From assembly GCA_963678705.1 (NCBI GenBank), contig OY783212.1, forward strand, positions 5,394,001 to 5,458,000: a stretch of 64,000 nt of DNA. The letters are read 5' to 3'. Source of the DNA: Panorpa germanica. Lineage: Eukaryota > Arthropoda > Insecta > Mecoptera > Panorpidae. The position numbers and the translations under genes were made by a program. This document shows, one piece after another, positions 13,841 to 24,556 of the stretch (positions are counted from its first letter, which is position 1; every line of letters begins with the position of its first letter). The notes under the pieces were generated by a model that worked only from the letters and a program-made list of their open reading frames with translations, had not been told where the DNA came from and did no database searches.

Positions 13841-14019
13841 CATTTTAAAAAAGATGGATAAACTGAATCATTAAAAGATTAATATAGATATAGATAGATA
13901 GGATTGCCATTCGTTATCACTACTACTCCCTACATATTATTATTCCCGTTTTCTCTCTAAACTCTACGTGTGCAGTTGACAACACTACGGATCCTTCATT
14001 TTGATGATAATCTTGTTAT

Positions 14020-14053
14020 CCTTTAACGTAGGAATCTCTTCCTACGTTAAAGG
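14020..14053. repeat. Perfect 15-bp inverted repeat with a 4-nt loop
   Basis: CCTTTAACGTAGGAA at 14,020-14,034 is followed by TCTC and then its exact reverse complement at 14,039-14,053. No mismatch interrupts the 15-bp stem. I see no gene next to it for which it would be a terminator or RNA element. Confidence 0.8.
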
Positions 14054-16404
14054 CCGCGTATAACCAGTCTAGATAGAGGGATCACGTTCGGAGTCTGTTA
14101 TTTGAATTCTTAACTCGTAAATATGGGACGTATTATTATGGGAGTAAAATGAGTCATTATCTACAATTTTAGCAACACTAACTATAGACCAATTCTCTAT
14201 ATGTTTTAACAACAATCGTTATCAACATCGTTAATTAACGTTAACCTAATGTTATTGGAAGTTCTTACCTCTGGGAATGTTAATAAATTAGAGAACTTAA
14301 TTAAAATGAACGATAACAAATGTTGTTTTTAGTTTGATTGTTAGTGTAAGGTAAACGTGCGTCTTTACTTCAACTCAATAGCATAAGCATAGAACCTTAA
14401 ACAAATAAGATTGAACAAAAGAAAAACAGAGTTTGCCAGCTGATAAACCTACAGAAAGGAAAAACTTATTGGAACTTAAGTAAACAGCCCGAAGTGCTGA
14501 AGTTCCAAAGTGCTATGTTATTGTCGTTGTGAAATCGAAAATAAGAATAGAGATGGATGTACTATGTAAATAACATTTATTATTTTGAATTGACTCTAGA
14601 ATATGTGTAAATAAAATTTGATCAAAATAAAAAAATATTAAATTGACAGATAAAATGAAAAACGTTTAGGTTTATTTCCTCTCTATTGATTTTACTTTAT
14701 ATGTTTTATGTCAAAGCTATGAATAATGGAAAAATTAAATATGCATTAATAAATGTGTATGAAAATAAAATATATATGGGTTCGTTCAGTACTAGATTAA
14801 TTGCATTTATTTCCTGTAAAGTGAAATATCATATGGCTATAGAGGTTTCCAGCAACTGTTGAATTTTCTATCAGCTAGATGATATCATTTTGAAATCAAT
14901 ATTTTATAACGATATCAGTCGCAGCGTTGACACTTCCCAAAGCAACAATTACTCATTATATCGTATTGTACGTATATTATTCTGCAATTACTTACATTCT
15001 GCAGTAGGCCAACTCTCTAATTGGTAAATAACAAACGTTCTCTGGGATGATTTCTGTATCTCTGCGAAATTCGGTCCCCTTGATAGCATCACTCTTTCTG
15101 ACCACTACCTTATCGTTAACGTTAACTACCGGCAACTGACATCACCCAGAAGTAAGAATCGCCCATAAACGACATAGTTTTATTTTGGGCTCTTAGAACC
15201 GTTTCCCACTCATTCGGCCTATCGTAGCTTTTACCATGAAACCCCCTTCCCTTGTGAAACGTAGTTTCTTTCCTTACAAAAAAAAGGTTTTGGTGTTTCC
15301 ACACAAACAAAAAATTAGCTGTCTAGAAGAACTAAAAAAGAGGTCATTCTTTTGGAAAGAACAAAATATATGGCAAATAAAATAAATTAAAACTAATAAG
15401 TAGTCCCGTAACTTCCCCCTAATCAAGCTACGTAGTTTATGGATGACCCCTAACCCCTAAAAGGAAGATTAATACAAAAGCAGGTCCATTACTACAAATG
15501 GATTATCGCTTGGAATACCCAAATTAGTTTAAAAATCAATCTGATATTTGCTAAATCAATTATAATTGAAATATTCATGGGTTAACAATGAATCGAAACA
15601 TCTGAAAATCATTGATATTCTGTTTTTAAGTGTTTTCCAGTGTTATTATTCATTTTCATCAAAAAAATATGTTGCATTACGTTATAGCAGTCGCTGATTG
15701 AATTTTAAATACTTCTTTATAATAAGATGCTAATTTATTCGGAAAATTTTACCGTATAAATAACTTCAGCAAAGGAAAACATTCCCACGTTGAAAGTTCT
15801 AGCAAATAATAATAACGCGGGAATAAAATATAATGGGAAAACTTCATAATTATAATTTCACGAAATGAACTTTTAACTTAAAGTTTATAAATTCTACTGA
15901 AAACCACATCAAATATACAGTATGCGAGTAAAACTTTAAGTAAACATCACTCAAATACCTATTAGGGCTTGCACTATCTTTAAGCACTCTGATTTTAGTT
16001 TTTATTGGTAACTCAATATTATGATCGAAGATAAATTTTTATTTTAATGGTTTGATGAGTTTTCACAAATTTTATTAGCCATATGTTCGCGGTTTATAGT
16101 GGTTTTTGATTTATGGTGTATCCAGTAGTTTATGGCGTAGATTTCTTTTATAAGTAGACTACATTGTTGTCCTGTATCTGTTTCTGACTTTACCGTTAAA
16201 TGAAATTTACATATCGTAACCAGAATAAGGTGCCATAACGAAAAGTAACATTTTTACACGTTTCTAAAGTTATGTCACTAAAATATATTCAGGTATTGTT
16301 CTTTGTCCTTTCAATCAGGTTCACCAAACTCTTCAAGTCTGTGGGCCATATTGAAAGTAATACGCGGGCCAAATTGAAAACAAAAACATGATGTAATAAA
16401 TGTA
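14054..16404. other. Gene-free AT-rich stretch
   Basis: No exon, RNA gene or clear transposon end was recognised. The small minus ORF at 15,122-15,310 has no recognisable domain or splice context. Confidence 0.5.
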
Positions 16405-16408
16405 CGGG

Positions 16409-16613
16409 TCTGACCTGGCTTCCTGTGACTTGCGTCTGTTCCCGAAGGTCAAATCTGCATTAAAAGGAATAATGTTTCAAACTGCAGACGGCACAAAGAA
16501 ACTCACAGTGTGACAGTTGTGAACTGTTTTAAACAATGGAAATTTCACATGGACCTATATAGGGATAGAGGAGGGGTGAATATTGAAGAGGATAATAATT
16601 AAATATGTATAAA
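16409..16613 (+). pseudogene. Mariner-like transposase C-terminal fossil 1
   Basis: One plus-strand frame reads SDLASCDLRLFPKVKSALKG, which matches the region around the third catalytic acidic residue of mariner transposases (typically SPDLAPxDFxLFPKLKxxLKG). After two in-frame stops and a frame change, the next frame reads QWKFHMDLYRDRGGVNIEED, the usual mariner C-terminus. The rest of the gene is absent. It is a dead remnant related to the piece at 31,404-31,592. Confidence 0.75.
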
Positions 16614-16624
16614 ATTAAAATAAC

Positions 16625-17496
16625 GTTTAAAGTTTAACAGGATTAGTTTTGTTCTTATTCCGCGTATTGTGTTCTTCAGGATAAAATAGAATCGGCGAAC
16701 CGTACTTTGTGGACCACCGCTTTAATTCATCGATGATTTGCGGCTATTTCTGCAAACGACATCTTTGCAATAACGTCATAAAGGTCTGGACCTGTCTAAT
16801 TCAGTGATGCTTTTGTCTCGGACGAATACTATTTTATATGTTATATACAATTTTGATATATATAGTTCAAATTACGAGAGTTCGGCTGACACTGATGCTT
16901 AAAACAAGTTTTTTTTTTCTTTATATGTCTCTAAAAACTGTATCTAAATACTAATTATTACAAGAGTACCTTTAAAATAAAGTGCATATTCGAAGATACT
17001 ATGTTGAGAATCTTACATAATTATTTTAAAAGGTAAGAATAGATGTCAAATATAATTAAAATACTAATTATTTTTAAAAGGTAAATTAAATTATGTGTCA
17101 AAACTTTTAAAGTGATTGTAATCAAAAAAGTCGTGAAGCAGCGGAGCTAGGAGGGGCGAGGCTTTTAAAAACTTTCAAGTTCTCTTTAAAGTAGATCAAA
17201 CGTCACGTGTAATTTATTCAAATTCTGAAGTCGTTACATTGTAAATTTATATACGAATAACGAAAAACAACCGAATTTTGTTGAAAACTTTTTTGGAATA
17301 TTTTACTTTGAACTTTACTTGAATATTTTATTATCATAAAAGGAGATTGCTTAATTGTTATTTAACGAAGTTTGATTTTAATTATTTAATTTATAAAGAG
17401 AATTATACATAACAATATAAACGAAAATAACAAAGAATGTGTATTGGTACTTCCGTAAGGTAATGAAAAACTAAACATTTACACAAATTTATTTAT
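16625..17496. other. Gene-free flank of the LTR element
   Basis: Holds a broken left end of the TA-type MITE (about 16,862-16,910: CAAATTACGAGAGTTCGG, then TGCTTAAAAC) and otherwise AT-rich sequence with no feature I can support. Confidence 0.5.
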
Positions 17497-17500
17497 GTAT

Positions 17501-18248
17501 TGTTGTAAATTTGTGTCGTCTTGTCGTTCTGGAGGAGATTACTCAGCTTACTAGTACATTCTGCAGGGATGCTAGCTTCTGGTAGTAGATTCTTCAGTTG
17601 ACGACTTCCAACACCAATTACAGTAGTAATCGAATATCTTTCTTAAGATGATTAATAAGGATTCTTGTTCAGACGGTGTATTGTTGCAATTAGAGAATAC
17701 TTGAGCGGTCTAAAGTAACCTCGTTGCGACATGCGACGGTTGAACAATTAGTATCTTTTTATTACTATTAATACAAACACTTTTATTAAAATATATCATT
17801 TATTCGTTGTAATATTATATCTGCTTACTTAATTACAATAGTATTTTATTAGATTAACGAAGATGACAGATATAAAACAAAATGTAATTCTATAGTGTTA
17901 TAATTTAATTAATAGTTGAAATGTGCTCACTATTCAATACGTACGAAGTTGCGAATAGTAATGCTTGCTTTGAGACTCAGGAGAAGACTGACTTTCTGAC
18001 TAGCGTGCAGATTAATATATAATAATTTATTTCACATCACAGAACGCCAATACTGAATTACCAGCATTAAATCAATATTAATCTCCACAAACCAGAGACA
18101 ATATTTATAAGCGCTAAACTTAAATAATTATTCTTTACAATCTTAATACTAATACAAAAACTGTTTACATAATATAATTCTATTACATAATTAACATTTA
18201 ATATCATTAAAAATAAAAGGTAAGTGCGACATATGCGTACTTACAACA
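17501..18248 (-). repeat. 3' LTR (748 bp)
   Basis: Identical, as far as I can read, to 24,557-25,304. Reading on the minus strand, a TATATA-type motif (18,015-18,020) lies about 27 bp before a TCAGT initiator-like site (17,987-17,991), and AATAAA follows at 17,799-17,804. These are plausible promoter and polyadenylation signals for an insect LTR. Confidence 0.95.
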
Positions 18249-18258
18249 CTCCTCAACC
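18249..18258 (-). other. Polypurine tract next to the 3' LTR
   Basis: On the minus strand the LTR start TGTTGTAA is directly preceded by GGTTGAGGAG. The purine run is short and interrupted. A better one (GAAAGGGG) lies about 110 bp upstream, at 18,360-18,368, and is also followed by TGTTGT. Confidence 0.5.
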
Positions 18259-18341
18259 AAAGAAAAGGAACGCATATAAAACAAAACATATGCGTTTCTG
18301 CTCTAAGGAAAAGAAAAAGGAAAAATTGTGATAGGGGAGAT

Positions 18342-18407
18342 GTCGTACATATCACAACACCCCCTTTCAAAAAAAAAGGGACACGTATAAAAACAAAATA
18401 TACGAGT
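18342..18407 (-). repeat. Degenerate duplicate of the PPT/LTR junction
   Basis: On the minus strand GAAAGGGG is followed by GTGTTGTGATATGTACGAC, which resembles the true LTR start TGTTGTAAGTACGCATATGT. The flanks also align: ACGTATAAAAACAAAATATACG here, and GCATATAAAACAAAACATATGCG next to the true junction. The 3' untranslated region therefore seems to hold an older, diverged copy of the PPT/LTR boundary. Confidence 0.45.
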
Positions 18408-18533
18408 TACAATTCTAGAAAAAAACAAAAAGAGAAGCAAAGTGTCGACAACGATTCTGATCCCATCGTATAGAGTTAACACTGCTCCACAAAACAATCA
18501 TCCCTGACAAAATCCATTTCATTCGTCAAGTTT

Positions 18534-21500
18534 TTATTCATTGGTACAAAATCTCTTCAACCTATTATTATGAACTACCGTATGTTTTTTACCAATTAGT
18601 ATTTCTGTATTAACAGGGGATATAATTTTAGTAACTTTATACGGTCCTACGTATAAGGGTAAAAGTTTTTTTGACTGTCCTTTAGTTGGTAACTGTTCAT
18701 TTCTTAATAAAACTAGTTCGTTTACTTCAGGTGTGAAAAGAGAATTGACCCTTTTATCAAAATATAATTTTGTTTTTTCTTTGCTTTTAACCAAGTTATT
18801 CATAGCAAGTTCCCTCGCTACTTGTAACCTGTGTTTGAGTTCTACTATAAAATTATTATAAGTATTTACCTCAATTGGTTCTTTATAAAAAATTGAAGGC
18901 AGATTTGCCTTATGTCCATAAATTAGTTCGAAAGGAGTAAAACCGGTCGCTGTATGCGGAGTTGTGTTATACACGAACATTGCATAGGGAATCCAATTTA
19001 TCCAATCATCCTGCTTTTTACAAAAATTCCTTAGATACTCGGCAAGGGTTCTATGAACTCTTTCTAAGGCACCGTTGGTTGCTGGTCTAAATGCTGTTGT
19101 TTTTAATTGTTTAATTTTTAACAATTTGCATATATCTTTAAAAATTTTTGACATGAAATTTGTTCCTTGGTCTGTTAAGATCATATTAGGAACTCCGTAC
19201 CTACAAATAACGTTAGTTACTAATGCTTTCGCGACAGTATTTGCCTCCTGGTTTATAATAGGAATAGCTTCCGTAAATTTAGTAAGGTCATCCTGTATTG
19301 TTAGTAAGTATTTGTATTTGTCGTTGTCGTCTTTCTTGGGAAGATATACTATGTCCAAAGCCAACCTTTCGAAACTATGTTTCGAAGTCGATGTAATTGT
19401 TAATGGGCATTTATTTAATTTGCACACTTTATTCTTTTGACATGATACACATTGTCTAATAAAATTTTTAACTTTTCTAATCATACTTGGAAATTTAAAG
19501 TGTGATTTTAATCGTTTAATTGTTTTAGAAACTCCTAAGTGGCCTGCTGTGGGATTAACATGAAATTCCGAAATTACATTGTTTATTAACTCAGGGTCAC
19601 TAATTTTAAGTATATTGTCATTATAAATGTGTACTATTATATTTGTTTTATCAAAGATATGTCTGATCATAGTTCGTAACTGGGCAAAATCTAATTTACT
19701 TAGTTCAGACTCGAACCTGTTCATAGCTATGTTAGTAATTTTGTGTAAAGTACAAAAGTTTTTCAGATTCACTAATGCCAAAAATATTTCTTTATAATTT
19801 GGTAGATTAAAATGAAATTCCTTAATTATTAAACAGATAATAAATCTAGTATCAATTTCAACATATGCAATTTCTGATACTTCTTTTTCTTGTATTAGAA
19901 ATGCATTGATACTACTAAATTTATTGATTAATTCAGGAGAATTTCCAATTGAATTTTTAAAATCTTTTGATACAAAATCTACTAATGAAAATGACGTCGG
20001 TGCGTCATATAAACTTTTATCATGTTCAATTACTTTATTGTTTATGATAATTTTATTTTTAATTATTTCTAAATAATTTTCGTATGTGACATCCATTGTT
20101 TCAACCTGAAGTGAGTATACGCGACTTAGGGCATCTACGTGTGGAATCGAACTACCTGGTCTATATATTACTTCGTAATTATATTCCTCTAGTTTTATCC
20201 GCCAACGCATAAGTCTAGAACTCGGGTCCTTAATACTCATTAACCAAGTCAAGGCTTGATGGTCTGTTACGATACTAAAAAACTTTCCATAGAGATAGGG
20301 TCTAAAATGAGCCACAGCCCATACTACTGCTAATAACTCACGTTCAGTAGTTGTGTAATTTTGTTGTGCCTTATTTAGAGTTCTTGAAGCATATGCTATT
20401 GGGTGGCTTTCCTTAATAGTACCTTGTGAAAGGACTGCACCTATAGCATATTTACTTGCATCCGTGGTTACAACGAAATTTTTACTAAAGTCCGGGTATT
20501 GCAAAACAGGTGATATGGTTAATTTATTTTTTAAAGTTTTAAATGATTCGTCGCATTGGTCTGACCATTCTAATACTTTAACATTACTGTTTGCTGCATT
20601 ATATAGTGGTTTGGCTATCTCTGCGTAATGCGGTATATGTCGGCGATAATAACCAGACATACCCAAAAATGTTTTAATTTGTTTAGGACTGTTTGGAATG
20701 GGGAAATTCTTTATTGCTTCTACTTTAGAAGGATCTGGTAGAATACCTGTTTCATTAATAACGTGACCTAAATAAATCAAATCTTTATGTAGAAAGTTAC
20801 ATTTGGATGGTTGGAGCTTCAAATTATGTTCCCGTAATTTAGAAAAAACGTTTTTTAATCTTTGGTTGTGCTCAGAAATGTTTTTTCCAAAAATGACTAC
20901 ATCGTCCAGATAGATTAAGCAATCTATTCCTTGCAAACCTGTGAGAACGTGAGACATAAGTCTCTGAAACATGGGGGGGGCTCCTTTAAGTCCGAATGGC
21001 ATTCTTACAAATTGATAGTGTTTAAAGTTCGCACTAAATGCTGTTTTCTCTTTATCTTCGGGAAGCATAGGGACCTGGTGAAAACCGCTTGCTAAGTCAA
21101 GGGTAGAGAAAAATTTTGCACCACTAAGTTGGTCCAGTATATCATGTATAAGAGGCAAAGGATAGGCGTCACTTGTTGTCTGCTCGTTAAGTTTACGGAA
21201 ATCGACTACTACGCGGAATTGTTTGTTACCTAACGCATCTGGTTTTTTAGGTACTACTAATAGAGGTGCGTTATAGGGTGAGTCGCTTTCTTCAATTATG
21301 TTGTTGACCAACAGTTCCTGAATATGCTTCTCTACAATCTCTTTTTGCGCATGGGGCAATCGATACGGTTTAACGTTAACGGGTTTAGAAGAATTAATCT
21401 TTATCTTATGACTTAATGCGCTCGTACAAGATAACTTGTCTCCCGGTAAAAAAAATATGTCATTAAAGCTGTCACAGATTTCTATTAATTCTGTTACTAA

Positions 21501-23483
21501 TTCTGAATTGACATGTGAAAGATTTAAATTGTTTAATAAAAGTTCCTTACGGTTGTTAGGACTTGATTTTGAAAAATGGTAAATACTAAATTGATCTATC
21601 GGTATGATATTCGGTTTGAAATTACTAAGTATTATATTTTTTATTGAAGAATTTATTATTGAAATATAGAAAATATTTTTGACGGGCTTGATTAATGCAT
21701 TAGCTAAAAAAACTTCAGGTAACAATTCCCTGGCTACACAAACTCCTACTGTAGAACCTGACATAGGAATTATCTTCCTCGTACGTGCTGGTAAAACGAT
21801 ATTGTTTATATTTATAAGTGGGAGCTCAATTACTTTGCCACATTCTGAGAATTGTACACTGTTCATTTTTAGATTAATTACTGCATTTAGTTTCCGTAAA
21901 ATATCTAACCCTATAATTCCATCGTGTTTAATGGGGAAATTTTCTGACACAACCTGTAAAGTTTGTTTCGACTTATTACTATCTAAAATTATAGAAGTTT
22001 TCAGTGAACCTAAGGTATAAGGCGTGCCTTCAGAAATACCCTTCAATAGAATTTTAGATTTATTATTAATTCTGACATTGTTATTTAAAATATTTTGTTT
22101 AATCAAGGAGATTTGAGAACCAGTATCTAATAAAAATGATACGGTTTTAGCTTTGGCTGCGACCATCTTGAATTGGATAGTGTCAACTGTTTGCTTAGCC
22201 TTAACATTTTTATTTTTACTGTCAAAACTTAGAATATCATTATTATTTTGTAAATTACCCGTATTGATCTCATCAAAATCATAAAAAAAACATAATTCAT
22301 TATTTGAATTGTGTTGTGTCTTGTTAGTAAAAGATACTTGAGAACCATCAGATATAAGATGTTTCGATCTTTCACAACAAGTAGAAGGTTCTGATAAAAT
22401 TGTGGCCTCCCTACAAGTATTAACTTGAGCAATAGGGTTACCCGTATCTAGATTTTCCTTCTTAATAAAACAATACTTTTCTGTATGACCACTTTTCTTA
22501 CAATGGTTACAGAACAAATTTTTAGTTTTTGTTTCGACCTTATTAGGAATTTGCTTGCTTGAAACTGGTTTACTATTAGAATTAGGAACGCTTGGATATG
22601 TTTTGACTTTAATATGCCTTCTTCTTTCTAGATTGCGCCACCGTCTCTCCAGAAACTCTGTAAATTCATTTAAGGTTGGTAATTCAGAATTATTTCTGTT
22701 TTCCCATTCCTTTGACGAATTAAAATCTAATTTGGTCTTTAAAATATGTATTAACATAAAATCTGAATGATTAGAATATATCCCCAATTCGGTTAATGCT
22801 CTAATCGATTCATTAATTTCATCTAGTAGTTTTTTGATATTGATTTCGGACTCTAAACGTATAACATTGTAGTTTATTAAATTGTTTAAACAGGTTTCAA
22901 TAAGTGCTACCTTGTTATCATAACGTTTACAAAGGATGTTCCAAACAATTTCGTAATTATCATTTGTTAAAGGATAATTCTTTATGAGTTTGAGTGGTTC
23001 TCCTGACAAATTTAACTTTAAATAATGCATTTTTTCAATGCTTGATAGTTTACTATTATTACGAATTAAATTTGTAAATAATTCCATAAAACTTTGCCAA
23101 TTAATATATTCTCCATCAAAAACGGTTAGTTGCATTGGACTTAAGTTCAGATTTTTTATTGAATCTATACTTTTTGAGTCGTCTACAATATGTGTATCAT
23201 TCTCAAATGTTTGCTTATAATTCAACAAGTAAATAAGAGTGTCGTCATAAATACTTTCAACTTCCATAGACTTACTAACGATAGCCGAAGCTTCTTCATT
23301 TTTTAGAGTTGGAAGCAATGCTTCTACGATACTACTATATTTAACCCAAGCTTTGTCTAAGTTTTTGATTTTTAATTCAACTATTGTTAAGGATGTTGAT
23401 TGGACTTCTAGATTTTTTGAAAACTCATTAATTAGATTGATTGTATTCTCAACTAGTGTGAGTGAATGAACGTTCGGTGCCAT
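18534..23483 (-). CDS. Retrotransposon Gag-Pol polyprotein, 1,649 aa, intact
   Basis: One frame encodes structural and replication functions. In order: a DUF1759-like gag segment (about 110-230, with VFDGEYINWQSF); a CCHC zinc knuckle CNHCKKSGHTEKYC (325-338); an aspartic protease with LLDTGSQ (DTG 453-455) and GIIGLDIL (522-529); reverse transcriptase (about 690-900) with RMPFGLKGAP and YLDD (858-861); RNase H (about 1003-1125) with TTDAS and TDHQ; integrase with an HHCC finger (H1308, H1315, C1345, C1348), D1377, D1438 and E1474 (35-residue spacing), and a GPY module near 1613. The pol is Ty3/Gypsy by motif. DUF1759-type gag is better known from BEL/Pao. No frameshift separates gag from pol. 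The start at 23,483 (MAPNVHS) is the first ATG of the frame. Confidence 0.93.
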   Translation of the reverse strand: MAPNVHSLTLVENTINLINEFSKNLEVQSTSLTIVELKIKNLDKAWVKYSSIVEALLPTLKNEEASAIVSKSMEVESIYDDTLIYLLNYKQTFENDTHIVDDSKSIDSIKNLNLSPMQLTVFDGEYINWQSFMELFTNLIRNNSKLSSIEKMHYLKLNLSGEPLKLIKNYPLTNDNYEIVWNILCKRYDNKVALIETCLNNLINYNVIRLESEINIKKLLDEINESIRALTELGIYSNHSDFMLIHILKTKLDFNSSKEWENRNNSELPTLNEFTEFLERRWRNLERRRHIKVKTYPSVPNSNSKPVSSKQIPNKVETKTKNLFCNHCKKSGHTEKYCFIKKENLDTGNPIAQVNTCREATILSEPSTCCERSKHLISDGSQVSFTNKTQHNSNNELCFFYDFDEINTGNLQNNNDILSFDSKNKNVKAKQTVDTIQFKMVAAKAKTVSFLLDTGSQISLIKQNILNNNVRINNKSKILLKGISEGTPYTLGSLKTSIILDSNKSKQTLQVVSENFPIKHDGIIGLDILRKLNAVINLKMNSVQFSECGKVIELPLININNIVLPARTRKIIPMSGSTVGVCVARELLPEVFLANALIKPVKNIFYISIINSSIKNIILSNFKPNIIPIDQFSIYHFSKSSPNNRKELLLNNLNLSHVNSELVTELIEICDSFNDIFFLPGDKLSCTSALSHKIKINSSKPVNVKPYRLPHAQKEIVEKHIQELLVNNIIEESDSPYNAPLLVVPKKPDALGNKQFRVVVDFRKLNEQTTSDAYPLPLIHDILDQLSGAKFFSTLDLASGFHQVPMLPEDKEKTAFSANFKHYQFVRMPFGLKGAPPMFQRLMSHVLTGLQGIDCLIYLDDVVIFGKNISEHNQRLKNVFSKLREHNLKLQPSKCNFLHKDLIYLGHVINETGILPDPSKVEAIKNFPIPNSPKQIKTFLGMSGYYRRHIPHYAEIAKPLYNAANSNVKVLEWSDQCDESFKTLKNKLTISPVLQYPDFSKNFVVTTDASKYAIGAVLSQGTIKESHPIAYASRTLNKAQQNYTTTERELLAVVWAVAHFRPYLYGKFFSIVTDHQALTWLMSIKDPSSRLMRWRIKLEEYNYEVIYRPGSSIPHVDALSRVYSLQVETMDVTYENYLEIIKNKIIINNKVIEHDKSLYDAPTSFSLVDFVSKDFKNSIGNSPELINKFSSINAFLIQEKEVSEIAYVEIDTRFIICLIIKEFHFNLPNYKEIFLALVNLKNFCTLHKITNIAMNRFESELSKLDFAQLRTMIRHIFDKTNIIVHIYNDNILKISDPELINNVISEFHVNPTAGHLGVSKTIKRLKSHFKFPSMIRKVKNFIRQCVSCQKNKVCKLNKCPLTITSTSKHSFERLALDIVYLPKKDDNDKYKYLLTIQDDLTKFTEAIPIINQEANTVAKALVTNVICRYGVPNMILTDQGTNFMSKIFKDICKLLKIKQLKTTAFRPATNGALERVHRTLAEYLRNFCKKQDDWINWIPYAMFVYNTTPHTATGFTPFELIYGHKANLPSIFYKEPIEVNTYNNFIVELKHRLQVARELAMNNLVKSKEKTKLYFDKRVNSLFTPEVNELVLLRNEQLPTKGQSKKLLPLYVGPYKVTKIISPVNTEILIGKKHTVVHNNRLKRFCTNE

Positions 23484-23790
23484 AGTACTTAATTAAAGTT
23501 ATATATAATATACAGACTAAAGATTATTTTGTACCAATAAACGACTCTCCGAAAAATAGGATTCTGACAAGGAAAAATTGTTAGCGAAAACAGTAACTCA
23601 CTGGAAATTTCCGATGGGGCTCAGACACCGCAGTTGTAACAGGAAGGTAGTCTCTCTGATTGAACAGACTGCTATCTAACTGCTTCAGCTCTTTACTTCT
23701 CCTTTTCAAAATTCTTTCTCGTTCATAAAGATGTTCTAAAAATATTAAACATGAATTAATATAATTGTAGAAACAATTATAGGAAATATT

Positions 23791-24110
23791 ATAGTAGATA
23801 TTCAAAAGTATTGGATATAATACTAAAAATATTGAACAATGATGCTACAAAATTGTTATTTTATAACAAATATTCAAAAGTATTGAATATAATACTAAAA
23901 AATAATAGCTTCAATGAATTACAAGGATGCTACTAATAGATAGGTTATAGCAAATATTCAAAAGTATTGAATATAATACTAAAAAAATAATAGCTTCAAT
24001 GAATTACAAGGATGCTACTAATAGATAGGTTATAGCAAATATTCAAAAGTATTGAATATAATACTAAAAAAATAATAGCTTCAATGAACTACAAGGATGC
24101 TACTAATAGA
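23791..24110 (-). repeat. 84/85-bp tandem array in the element's leader, about 3.8 copies
   Basis: Units beginning CAAATATTCAAAAGTATTGA start at 23,867, 23,951 and 24,036 and include GCTTCAATGAATTACAAGG and GATGCTACTAATAG. A diverged, shortened unit starts near 23,796, and the last copy stops at about 24,110. The three main units are almost identical, differing in A-run length and one C/T change. The array lies between the primer-binding site and the gag start. Confidence 0.9.
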
Positions 24111-24536
24111 AAAAAAATACAATTATCAATTTATGATAATAATTGTATACAAGATAAAAAGATACTGTCTTATTATACTTAACAAAAAAAACTTTCGATT
24201 TTGATCTATGTACAGCTGTGTGCAGGGTTCTGGAAACGATTAACATCAGTTTAGATTATTCCATTTGTTCTAGAAGCATCCATCCATTCGCTGGGGGCAA
24301 AAGATTTCTTTTTTTTTTCTGGTTCAGCGGGCTGTTGTTTTACATCCACCGGACTTGTAGAAAAATTATGTGAAATACAGATGAATTGACGTTCTATCTC
24401 GTACTCTTCGGCAATCTTGGAAATAATCGATCGACGTAGTGGTATCCAGAATAATTGATCTGCATCCAGGTGTAGAATATATAGAAAAAAATTTTGGGCG
24501 TACCTCTTGGATATTTATGTGTAGGAATATCTCTTC

Positions 24537-24556
24537 GAGACCCCACCTGACACCAA
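24537..24556 (-). other. Primer-binding site, probably tRNA-Leu-like
   Basis: Directly inside the 5' LTR, after a 1-nt T, the minus strand reads TGGTGTCAGGTGGGGTCTC. TGGTGTCAG complements the CTGACACCA end typical of animal tRNA-Leu. The complementarity could continue into the T arm, because the plus strand reads TTCGAGACCCCACCTGACA, one base short of a normal tRNA 3' half. Confidence 0.65.

Noticed and set aside
17481-17520. Inverted repeat ACACAAATTT / AAATTTGTGT across the left LTR boundary
   Set aside because: One half is host flank, the other LTR; ten AT-rich bases can pair by chance, and the right boundary shows nothing similar.
18303-18497. Possible short env or accessory ORF downstream of pol (64 aa, minus)
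   Set aside because: Too short, no envelope or membrane-fusion motif, and it overlaps the PPT-like duplication; treated as 3' untranslated sequence.
19075-19440. 121-aa plus-strand ORF within the retroelement (also 21,679-22,020 and others)
   Set aside because: Antisense to the intact gag-pol frame; no independent motif.
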